The translations under genes were made by a program, and so were the position numbers. Under the pieces are notes generated by a model. It saw nothing but the letters and a program-made list of their open reading frames with translations, had not been told where the DNA came from and did not search any database. A stretch of DNA of 44,226 nucleotides from Dysgonamonadaceae bacterium (lineage in GTDB: Bacteria > Bacteroidota > Bacteroidia > Bacteroidales > Dysgonomonadaceae): NCBI GenBank assembly GCA_029975415.1, contig JARKPE010000127.1, forward strand, positions 1-44,226. The letters are read 5' to 3'. Within the stretch, counting starts at the first letter, position 1. Each line of letters opens with the position of its first letter. Positions 36,088-44,226 of this stretch are shown in pieces.

Positions 36088-37515
36088 ATGATAACATTGA
36101 TGATCGCAATTTTTGTTTTAGGTTATCTGATGATAGCTTTCGAACACCCGCTGCGTATAAATAAAGCGAGTACGGCACTCTTTATAGGAACGATTCTCTG
36201 GATTATTTATCTGTACATTGCTCCGGAAGTTATTCCGCTGGTTTCGGCCGATCAATTTGCCCATTTTATTCACACCCATCCCGAAATACAATCGCAACCG
36301 TATTTGCAACAGGCACGCGATTTCGTGATCAACGAGCAGATGATAGAAACGTTGGGCGACATCTCCGAAACATTGTTGTTTTTGATGGCCGCAATGACCA
36401 TTGTGGAGCTCATTGACGTTCACGGAGGGTTTATGTATATAACGGATTTGATCACTACACGCAATAAAAGACTGCTGCTGTGGTTGATCGGGTTCATCAC
36501 TTTTTTCATGTCGAGCATCCTCGATAACTTGACAACCACCATCGTGATGATTATGCTTGTCAAACGTCTCGTTCCCGATCGTCACGATCGATTGATTTAC
36601 GGAAGCATCATTGTGATTGCCGCTAACAGTGGAGGAGCATGGTCGCCAATCGGAGACGTAACGACCATCATGTTGTGGGTAGAAGGAGCCATAACAACTA
36701 AAGTTATTCCTCAATTGTTTTTCCCGAGTTTGATTTCGATGATACTGCCAATAAGTATCGCTCAATTTATGCTGAAAGGAAAAATAAAAGTCAACGCATC
36801 AATGGGTGTGAATGACGAAAATTCTGTACTGTTAAGGCATCTGAGTACATCCGATCGCGTGGGCATTTTAATTTTTGGCATTTTGATATTAATCACAGCC
36901 CCAATCTTTAAAACCATTACACATCTTCCTCCGTTTGTATGGTTGTTGCTCGGTGTAAGTATGATGTGGATATATACGGAAGTGATCTACAATCACAAAA
37001 AAGATATTGAAGAAAACATCAAACAAAGATTGGATAAGGTTATCGGAAAGCTCGATTTTACCACACTCCTGTTCTTTTTGGGAATTCTGATGGCGGTAGA
37101 TGCTTTGCAAAGTGCAGGGATATTAAACAGCATCTCGCAGATCATGTCCGAAAATATGCCAAATGTCTATTCTCAAGCATTCAGCATCGGATTATTATCC
37201 GCCGTCATCGACAATGTTCCTCTCGTTGCGGCTGCCATCGGGATGTATCCGGTAATTGACCCTGCACTTGTGCAAAACTTTTCCGATTCGGGCTTTATGC
37301 AGAATTTTATTGTAGATGGTGTTTTTTGGCATTTTCTTGCCTATTGTGCAGGTGTTGGGGGAAGCATATTGATCATCGGCTCGGCGGCCGGCGTGGTGTT
37401 TATGGGTCTCGAAAGAGTTTCCTTCGGATGGTATCTCAAACGAATTTCTTTTTTGGCGTTGTTGGGCTATCTGGGTGGAGCCGCTTTTTATATTTTGCAA
37501 AATAATTTTTTCTGA
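36088..37515 (+). CDS. nhaD: NhaD-type sodium:proton antiporter
   Basis: FEHPLRINKASTALFIGTILWIIYL, LDNLTTTIVMIMLVKRLVPDRHDRLIYGSIIVIAANSGGAWSPIGDVTTIMLW. Confidence 0.92.
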   Translation: MITLMIAIFVLGYLMIAFEHPLRINKASTALFIGTILWIIYLYIAPEVIPLVSADQFAHFIHTHPEIQSQPYLQQARDFVINEQMIETLGDISETLLFLMAAMTIVELIDVHGGFMYITDLITTRNKRLLLWLIGFITFFMSSILDNLTTTIVMIMLVKRLVPDRHDRLIYGSIIVIAANSGGAWSPIGDVTTIMLWVEGAITTKVIPQLFFPSLISMILPISIAQFMLKGKIKVNASMGVNDENSVLLRHLSTSDRVGILIFGILILITAPIFKTITHLPPFVWLLLGVSMMWIYTEVIYNHKKDIEENIKQRLDKVIGKLDFTTLLFFLGILMAVDALQSAGILNSISQIMSENMPNVYSQAFSIGLLSAVIDNVPLVAAAIGMYPVIDPALVQNFSDSGFMQNFIVDGVFWHFLAYCAGVGGSILIIGSAAGVVFMGLERVSFGWYLKRISFLALLGYLGGAAFYILQNNFF

Positions 37516-37606
37516 CTTTATAATTGCCGAATTACGAGATAATATCTTCTGAAAATCATCACTGAAAGAGTAATACAGAGAAGGAAAACAATCGAAAATC
37601 AAAAGA

Positions 37607-39001
37607 ATGGCTTGGTCAAAGAAACAACTTTCGACACTACTTGTGGTTGTCGTTACTTCATTCATGGGAACTTTTCTGGTTTCCTCCATCAACATTTCTC
37701 TTCCCGCAATCGAAAAAAGTTTTGAACTGAATGCTGTTGCTTTGAGTTGGGTCGTCACGGCTTTCATTCTGGCGAGCGCCATGATCCTGCTGCCGGCAGG
37801 CAAATGGGGAGACGTATCGGGAAATGCCCGATTATTTAAGATCGGACTGATCATTTTTACAATTGCGTCCGTTTTTTGCGCTGTTGCACCGAACGCAACG
37901 TGGCTTATCGTCGCACGGTTCGTTCAGGGAATCGGATCAGCATTTTCCAACACTACGGGACAGGCAATTCTGGTTTCGATTTTCCCCTTGAAACAGCGCG
38001 GACAAGTCATCGGATTCAATGTCGCATCTGTGTACACCGGATTAGCGTTAGGACCTCTCATTGGCGGTTTCTTCACACAACATATCGGTTGGCCTTCCAT
38101 TTTCTGGATTGCTGCACTATTGGGCATATTGGCAACGATCATTGCCTTTATGTTTTTAGAAAAGGAACACCTCAACAAAGCGGGAGCAAAAAATATCGAT
38201 TATCGCGGTACTGTATTTTATATGATCGGACTTCCCGCACTTGTTTACGGTTCGTCGGTTATTCCTTCACCCACCGGATGGACACTTATCGTGACCGGAA
38301 TATTATTGCTGATCATCTTTTGGCTATCCGAAAGTCGGGCGGCAAATCCGATGTTCGATACAAAACTCTTTACGCATAACCGGCTCTTTGCCTTCTCAAA
38401 TATTGCCTCGCTCATCAATTACACGGCCACCTTTGCTATCGTCTTCTTTTTGAGTCTCTATCTGCAAAAAATAAAGGGACTCGCCCCACAGGATGCCGGC
38501 ATGATCATCATCGCCCAACCGCTCATGATGGCAATCTTTTCGCCCATCGTGGGAAAATGGTCAGACAAGATTCAACCCCGATATTTTGCCACATTGGGAA
38601 TGACGATGTGCACTATGGGATTAGCTGCATTTGCTTTTTTGAATGAAAATACGCCTTTGTGGCTCATTTTTAGTATTTTGGTTTGGGTAGGATTGGGATT
38701 CGGCCTGTTTTCGTCACCCAATACCAATACCATTATGAGTTCGGTAGGAAAAACACAATATGGTCAAGCATCCGGCACAGCAGCCTCCATGCGAATGATC
38801 GGGCAAATATTCAGCATGTCCATCGCCACGCTGTTTTTTGCAATTCTTTTCGGTGGCGAAGCTGTTAGCGAAGTGAGTGTTCCTACCTTTCTATCGGCTG
38901 TCCGGTGGGGATTTACCACATTTGCCTTCATCGGATTAGTGGGAATTTATTTCTCTACGGCTCGCGGTGATCTGAACAGGGGAAGCGAAACGGAGAGATA
39001 A
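37607..39001 (+). CDS. MFS transporter, DHA2-like
   Basis: SINISLPAIEKSFELNAVALSWVVTAFILASAMILLPAGKWGDVSGNARLF; about 14 TM. Confidence 0.9.
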   Translation: MAWSKKQLSTLLVVVVTSFMGTFLVSSINISLPAIEKSFELNAVALSWVVTAFILASAMILLPAGKWGDVSGNARLFKIGLIIFTIASVFCAVAPNATWLIVARFVQGIGSAFSNTTGQAILVSIFPLKQRGQVIGFNVASVYTGLALGPLIGGFFTQHIGWPSIFWIAALLGILATIIAFMFLEKEHLNKAGAKNIDYRGTVFYMIGLPALVYGSSVIPSPTGWTLIVTGILLLIIFWLSESRAANPMFDTKLFTHNRLFAFSNIASLINYTATFAIVFFLSLYLQKIKGLAPQDAGMIIIAQPLMMAIFSPIVGKWSDKIQPRYFATLGMTMCTMGLAAFAFLNENTPLWLIFSILVWVGLGFGLFSSPNTNTIMSSVGKTQYGQASGTAASMRMIGQIFSMSIATLFFAILFGGEAVSEVSVPTFLSAVRWGFTTFAFIGLVGIYFSTARGDLNRGSETER

Positions 39002-39051
39002 TTAATTGTCCGACTTGAAAAAGATAAACGAAAAGATTATAACTGTATTTA

Positions 39052-40218
39052 TCATTTATCGATGAATCGGTTGAAAATCTCGACGTAGCCCTCCGTCATG
39101 ATTTTCCACGAGAAATGCTGTCGGGTAAATTCCTTTCCTTGTTCCGACAAGGTTTGCAGTGCGTCCTCATCGCTTAACAATTCGTGAATTTTATTAATCC
39201 AGGCACTTGCATCGCCTGCCGGGAGAAGAGAACCATTTTTGCCGTCCACTACGGCATCCGTAATGCCGTCGATGGCCGACGCCAATACATACGTTCCACG
39301 CATGCTTGCTTCGAGTGCCACCAAGCCGAATCCTTCCACATCACCGGGAATAGAGAGATTCGGCATGACAAAAAGATCGGCTAACGACAATAACTGCATG
39401 AGATCTTCGCCGGATACTTTACCCAAATGGTAAGCGTTTTTCCGTTTACCCAGTTGTTCGATTACCTCGATACGATCGGTGGAAAACCCCAACAATAAAT
39501 GTAATTTATAAGCAATCTTACCCGGTATCATCTTTAAAAGTCTTTCGAATACGGTTTGTTCTTTTTTTAACGGACCAATCATCAGAAACAGGATATCTTC
39601 ATCGAGATGGGGTATTACGTTTTTTAGAAACCAGGAAAAACCTTTTCGTTTTACGGGACGACCGGTAGAAACAATTACCCGTTTGTTGCAAACATCGATT
39701 CCATAATCGTTTTGCAATTTATCGACAATGGTCGGATCGAATGGAATATCGGCCAAATGATGATCGACGCCATTGTTGACGGTGAAAGTGGTTGTAGTAT
39801 CAAATCCTCGTCGGAGGCATTCTTGACGCGTGAATTCGCTCACACAAACAGCTCCACTATATTTGCCAAGTCGGGGAACTAATTGTTTCTGAAAGAACGT
39901 TAAGGGATAGGTGATATCAAGTCCGTGATACGTAACTATAACCGGTATGTTGGTGAATCTTTGCAACCAAAGTGATGCAACACCCATTGACCCATCATTG
40001 AGATGAATGAGTTGAATGTTCGGATAGTTCCTCAACATATTTCGTACACGACGAGGCAACCTGAAAAACCACCATACTTTATTTTCGTCGCCTTTATAAG
40101 CAAGAATATGAACGCTATAGAATGCCGACAATCCCCTGATTAACTCATAACTTTGAGTTTCCATTCCCCCGACAAACGGCGGATATTTGTGTGTGATACA
40201 CAGTACTTCTTTCTGCAT
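39052..40218 (-). CDS. Glycosyltransferase family 4 protein
   Basis: KYPPFVGGMETQSYELIRGL, VNNGVDHHLADIPFD, NLSIPGDVEGFGLVALEASMRGTYVLAS. Confidence 0.9.
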   Translation of the reverse strand: MQKEVLCITHKYPPFVGGMETQSYELIRGLSAFYSVHILAYKGDENKVWWFFRLPRRVRNMLRNYPNIQLIHLNDGSMGVASLWLQRFTNIPVIVTYHGLDITYPLTFFQKQLVPRLGKYSGAVCVSEFTRQECLRRGFDTTTTFTVNNGVDHHLADIPFDPTIVDKLQNDYGIDVCNKRVIVSTGRPVKRKGFSWFLKNVIPHLDEDILFLMIGPLKKEQTVFERLLKMIPGKIAYKLHLLLGFSTDRIEVIEQLGKRKNAYHLGKVSGEDLMQLLSLADLFVMPNLSIPGDVEGFGLVALEASMRGTYVLASAIDGITDAVVDGKNGSLLPAGDASAWINKIHELLSDEDALQTLSEQGKEFTRQHFSWKIMTEGYVEIFNRFIDK

Positions 40219-41226
40219 TTATGCCGTTTTGTAGGATTTTTTGGTGATGATGATCAGGAAAACACCTGCCATTGCCAACCAGAACAATTGTCGTGAACGC
40301 CGCACGAGCGAGACGATCAACCATATTTCGTTGCTGTTGATCCCGATTACATCGAGCAATACTTTATTGCCATATTCCTCTACCCCGAGTTGACCGGGAA
40401 TGATCGTTCCGAGCGATTTAAAAATAATAACGCCCATTTCCACCGAAACGGCGTCGATGAACGACACTTCCATGCCCAACGTTTTCAAAACAATAAAAAA
40501 TTCGAGCGCTCCCAACATCCAGTGCAAAGCAATTAAAACGAAAGCGAGGGTAAATTTTGATTTGTTTGTTCTGAAATAACGGGCAGCAATGGTATTGGTT
40601 TCATAACACGATTCCACAATTTTGGGAGTAAGGAATGTCCATTTGGTTTTCTTGCGAATCTTCTCCACGGTTTTGCCGAAATACAGCTTTTCATCAAGAA
40701 AATACTTTGCTAAGAATAAACACAACGCCACCGCCATGACAATCATCACAAACAAAATAAATTGGTCTTTGTCTCCGAACTTTCCAAAAGTCAGGTAGAT
40801 GATCGAAACCGTCATCAATAAAATAGTAGAGAACAAGTTGATCATCCGCATCAACAAAATCGAACTCACACCGTTTTCGGTCGGCAATCCCGATTTTGAC
40901 AGAAATGAGATTTTGAACGTATCGCCGGCTATGATGCTTGTCGGGTTAAACACCCCAAGCATTTCTCCGACATGCCTGACGACAAAAACTTCGCCAATGG
41001 AAGTTTTTGTCCTTTCCTCGCCCATACATAACATCCATCCTATGGCCGAAAGAAGATAGGCAATGAATGAGGTAATAATGACCAGCACAAACATGGCCGG
41101 CGTTTCATGCAGATAGGTCTGTAAGGAATGGAAATCAATTTCGGAGATAAAGCGAGCAATCAGTAATAAAACCGATAGCAATAAAATGCCGATAATGTAT
41201 TTCCAGTATTTCTTTATCCTTGTCAT
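40219..41226 (-). CDS. Lysylphosphatidylglycerol synthase TM-like (UPF0104/AglD-like) membrane protein
   Basis: 335 aa multi-TM; VVRHVGEMLGVFNPTSIIAGDTFKISFLSKSGLP; adjacent to GT4 genes. Confidence 0.8.
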   Translation of the reverse strand: MTRIKKYWKYIIGILLLSVLLLIARFISEIDFHSLQTYLHETPAMFVLVIITSFIAYLLSAIGWMLCMGEERTKTSIGEVFVVRHVGEMLGVFNPTSIIAGDTFKISFLSKSGLPTENGVSSILLMRMINLFSTILLMTVSIIYLTFGKFGDKDQFILFVMIVMAVALCLFLAKYFLDEKLYFGKTVEKIRKKTKWTFLTPKIVESCYETNTIAARYFRTNKSKFTLAFVLIALHWMLGALEFFIVLKTLGMEVSFIDAVSVEMGVIIFKSLGTIIPGQLGVEEYGNKVLLDVIGINSNEIWLIVSLVRRSRQLFWLAMAGVFLIIITKKSYKTA

Positions 41227-41269
41227 TCTGTTCTGTTAGAAGATAGTTATCCGCATCCATGCGACTGTC

Positions 41270-42493
41270 TTAAACTGCGAAATTTGTCGGATAAATCTCA
41301 TTGGGCAGAATGGCCTCGTTGGTATAGGATGAATAATGATGCGTGGCCAGCGTTTCAAGATCGGTGAAATACTCGTTTACCAGATGATCCCAATTCAGTG
41401 TCGAAGCATATTCGACCCCGCGGGATTGCATTTTTTCTTTGAGAGGAAGATTGGTGAGTAGGGTTTTCATGTTTTCGACGTATTCAGCGGCGTTGCACGG
41501 TTCACACAGAAAGCCCGTTTCTCCGTTTTTTACCAACGCCTGCGAACCGCCGCCACGGGCAATGACCGGAACGCAACCGCATGCCATTGCTTCGACTACC
41601 ACATTGCCGAACGTTTCCGATACGGAGGGAAAAACGAAAACATCGGAAGAAGCATAAACCTTTGCTAAATTTTCATGATCTAAAAATCCGAGAAAAAAGG
41701 CCTTTTTCATTCTTTTACGGGCTTCCTGTTCTGCAACCCCACTTCCTGCAATAATAAAATTTACGTCTAGTTGTTGGGCTTGCACTTCATCGTAAATGTT
41801 GAACAAGGTCTCCATGTTTTTTTCCCAAACCAATCGGGAAGCAAACAAAATATTGGGCTTGTCGTTTCCGGTAAGTTGACGGATGAAATTTTTATCTTTC
41901 TTTGAAGGATTAAAGATATCGACAGCTATTCCCCGCTGCCAAAGTTTGAGGTTATTTTCGGCAACGCCACATTCTTTGAGCTCTCTGATCATTTGCAACG
42001 TAGGTACATAAACCGTTTTGCAAAAATTGTAGAAACTCCGGTAAGCGTATTTTACAATCGTTTCTACTGGTTTTATAAGAAACGGCAATGATTTGAAATA
42101 ATGTTTCATGTACGAAAGGAAGTTGGTATGGTAGATCGACAAGGTGGGGATATGATTTCTTTTGGCATAATACAATCCGAAAAAGCCCAGTGGCGACGGT
42201 GTTGCAATGTGAATAACGTCCGGATTGAAATCGGTAAGCTCTTTCGTGAGTTTATTACTGAAATAGGGTAGAGAAGCTTTATAGTTGGAATTGAAAGGCA
42301 AAACGAAGGAGGGAATTTCTACTATCCGGTGATTCATTTTTTCTTTTGGCGGCATCCCCGAGCAAAACATAAATTCAAATTTTTCTTCTGGAATATTGTC
42401 TATCAGATGATACATCGTTTTTATGGCACCATCATAGTCGCGCGTGAGAATGTCGGCAAAAAAAGCCACCCTTATTTTTCTGTGATTATGCAT
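41270..42493 (-). CDS. Glycosyltransferase family 4 protein
   Basis: FADILTRDYDGAIKTMYHLID, HIATPSPLGFFGLYYAKRNHIPTLSIYHTNF, FVFPSVSETFGNVVVEAMACGCVPVIARGGGSQALV. Confidence 0.92.
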   Translation of the reverse strand: MHNHRKIRVAFFADILTRDYDGAIKTMYHLIDNIPEEKFEFMFCSGMPPKEKMNHRIVEIPSFVLPFNSNYKASLPYFSNKLTKELTDFNPDVIHIATPSPLGFFGLYYAKRNHIPTLSIYHTNFLSYMKHYFKSLPFLIKPVETIVKYAYRSFYNFCKTVYVPTLQMIRELKECGVAENNLKLWQRGIAVDIFNPSKKDKNFIRQLTGNDKPNILFASRLVWEKNMETLFNIYDEVQAQQLDVNFIIAGSGVAEQEARKRMKKAFFLGFLDHENLAKVYASSDVFVFPSVSETFGNVVVEAMACGCVPVIARGGGSQALVKNGETGFLCEPCNAAEYVENMKTLLTNLPLKEKMQSRGVEYASTLNWDHLVNEYFTDLETLATHHYSSYTNEAILPNEIYPTNFAV

Positions 42494-42862
42494 CCTCTGA
42501 TGATTTAAAAAATAATGCTTTGAATGAAGATAATCTATTCCCTATCATGCTTTTGCATAAGGTTTTTTGATCCTTATCTATCTATCAAAATCGGTACAAA
42601 GAAAAGAAACTAATGTTACGAAATGTTTACAATTTAGTTAAGAAAATGTGAAGTAATTTTTCGGCATTGAAATCCGTAACAAAATGAAATAATTTTGATT
42701 ACTTTTGGGAGATCCAGGCTATTTATCATATTGAATGATTGTCAATTATAAACATGACTGATTTTCAACCTCCAGTTAATTTACATGCATGCATACAGAG
42801 ATCAAAAGCATCTTCCGGGATGAACCAAAAGTTGCTTCCTATCGACGAGTTATGTCGCTGTT

Positions 42863-43087
42863 TTACCAAAGTTCGGAGAATAAAATTTGAAGATACTTAG
42901 TGGATTCTGTGATTAAATTTTTAATCCTCAAATAGCCATTTTTATCTTTTTCTTTTACTGTGAATAATGCCGAAGAATTGGGTTCTAGTTCGAGTGAAGT
43001 GATTCCTTCCATTATAAAAGGGATATCAGAATTATTGGTAATTTCATACCTTTCCGCATCCCAATGTAATGTGAGCCACTGATTCGG
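42863..43087 (-). pseudogene. Start-less 74-codon open frame, in frame downstream of the recombinase stop (gene remnant?)
   Basis: PNQWLTLHWDAERYEITNNSDIPFIMEGITSLELEPNSSALFTVKEKDKNGYLRIKNLITESTKYLQILFSELW*. Confidence 0.45.
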
Positions 43088-43930
43088 TTAAATAAATTCC
43101 AACGGACTTTTGATGTTGGATTTGGCAATATCGGTGATATGCGTGTAGATTTCGGTTGTTTTGACTGAACAGTGACCAAGAAGCAGCTGAATGTACCTTA
43201 CATCTGTTCCATTTTCGAGCAAATGGGTCGCAAAACTATGTCGCAGGATATGGGGCGATACGGGTTTTGTTATTCCGGCTTTTGCTGCAGCTGTTTTCAC
43301 GATGGTTTGTACACTTTTCGCAGAATACATTCCTCCGTCCTGCCCTTCAAATAGATAGTCTTTCGGATGACAGACCTTGTAATAATTTATCAATTCAGGC
43401 AATAATGTCGGCGGCAGCATGACTACCCTGTCTTTATTCCCTTTGGAATGGCGAATATGAATCAGCATATTTTCAGAGTCGATATCCGAAATTTTCAAAT
43501 GAAGCAGTTCGTTTAAACGTAACCCGCAACCATAAAGCAGCTTAACAATGCAAGCATGTTTAGGATTATCGATTGAAAGAAACATTCTTTTCACTTCAGC
43601 CCGGGTTAGGTATTTGGGCAACTCATGTTTTTTTCGAGATGGATACAGGTGCCTTATATTTAAATTTTTACCTACTACAGAGCTGTAAAATTTATCGATA
43701 GAAGCAACAATCATGCGCTGATAGGAACTGCTAATATGGTTTTTCCTTATTTTCCAGTAAACGTATTTTTCAATTTCATTTTCATTTAATTCGTCGGGTT
43801 GATCAAACCGCTTTTCCGCCACTTGCAGGAAACTCCTCACCGCACTGCTGTAATTTTCGATGGAACTGGCGCTGTACCTTTGAAGCGTAAGTTTCCGTTC
43901 AAAAGCTGCGATTAAATTTTCAATGTCCAT
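43088..43930 (-). CDS. Tyrosine recombinase (XerC/D-like, integron-integrase-related)
   Basis: LLYGCGLRLNELLHLKISDID, SPHILRHSFATHLLENGTDVRYIQLLLGHCSVKTTEIYTHITDIAKSNIKSPLEFI; catalytic R..HxLRH..H..Y present; start at MDIENL. Confidence 0.93.
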   Translation of the reverse strand: MDIENLIAAFERKLTLQRYSASSIENYSSAVRSFLQVAEKRFDQPDELNENEIEKYVYWKIRKNHISSSYQRMIVASIDKFYSSVVGKNLNIRHLYPSRKKHELPKYLTRAEVKRMFLSIDNPKHACIVKLLYGCGLRLNELLHLKISDIDSENMLIHIRHSKGNKDRVVMLPPTLLPELINYYKVCHPKDYLFEGQDGGMYSAKSVQTIVKTAAAKAGITKPVSPHILRHSFATHLLENGTDVRYIQLLLGHCSVKTTEIYTHITDIAKSNIKSPLEFI

Positions 43931-43951
43931 TTTTTTCAGATTTAACCACAG

Positions 43952-43982
43952 CAAAATTAATCAAAACATTCGTAAATGCAAA
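43952..43982 (-). promoter_or_regulatory. Bacteroidota-type promoter for the recombinase
   Basis: Minus strand TTTG (43982-43979), 19-nt spacer, TAATTTTG (43959-43952). Confidence 0.7.
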
Positions 43983-44014
43983 TATTATTAATAAAAAAAT
44001 AATAGTTTATCACA

Positions 44015-44118
44015 TTGATATCATGTAATTTATCATTCGATATCAAGCATAAAGTCGAAAGTGGTTTACGCATGTTTTAAATTTTGTATTTATGAATGTT
44101 GTAAATTCGTTGCGTAAA
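44015..44118. other. Two nested inverted repeats upstream of the recombinase (candidate attachment/operator region)
   Basis: TTGATATC (44015-44022)/GATATCAA (44039-44046); TTTACGCA (44065-44072)/TGCGTAAA (44111-44118). Confidence 0.5.
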
Positions 44119-44226
44119 TAAGACGTTATCTGCAATTCCCCTACTCGAAAACGGAGTTGTTTTTAGCCGCTAACGAAGAAATTTTCACTATTTTGAATAA
44201 TCAAATGGTCAAAAATTAAAATCTAT

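Noticed and set aside
42494-43087. IS91-type transposase partner downstream of the recombinase
   Set aside because: No transposase-like frame in this interval; only the short remnant at 42863-43087.

Overview
The 44.2 kb window looks like a Bacteroidota (Bacteroidales-type) chromosomal segment. This is inferred from TAnnTTTG -7 promoter motifs, BtuB/BtuG-type and HU-CCDC81/SPOR proteins, and protein style; no database search was possible. Most of it is ordinary metabolism and housekeeping: a minus-strand histidine-utilisation cluster (hutU, ftcD, pnuC-like, hutI, four-helix-bundle protein, cyclodeaminase), cutC plus GH20 hexosaminidase, a cobalamin riboswitch with btuB and a BtuG-like lipoprotein, DUF4286/ruvC/HU-SPOR, MFS, GH43, an ECF sigma factor, CDF, Fur-family, DUF1846, queF/queC, an esterase, zwf/pgl, def/ruvX/lptB, folB, pirin, aminopeptidase P, gamma-carbonic anhydrase, nhaD, MFS, a GT4/flippase-like/GT4 operon and an orphan integron-integrase-like tyrosine recombinase at the right edge. 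The less ordinary signals are in non-coding DNA: (i) degenerate heptamer-period tracts at several gene ends, some encoding CDS C-termini; (ii) two nested MITE-like inverted-repeat elements and a degraded half copy between the esterase and zwf; (iii) a palindromic array at the hutU stop codon; (iv) a small DUF6496-like ORF interrupted by one in-frame TAA; (v) a structured region in front of the terminal recombinase that might be an attachment or integron-like site. No rRNA, tRNA, CRISPR array or complete transposon was recognised.
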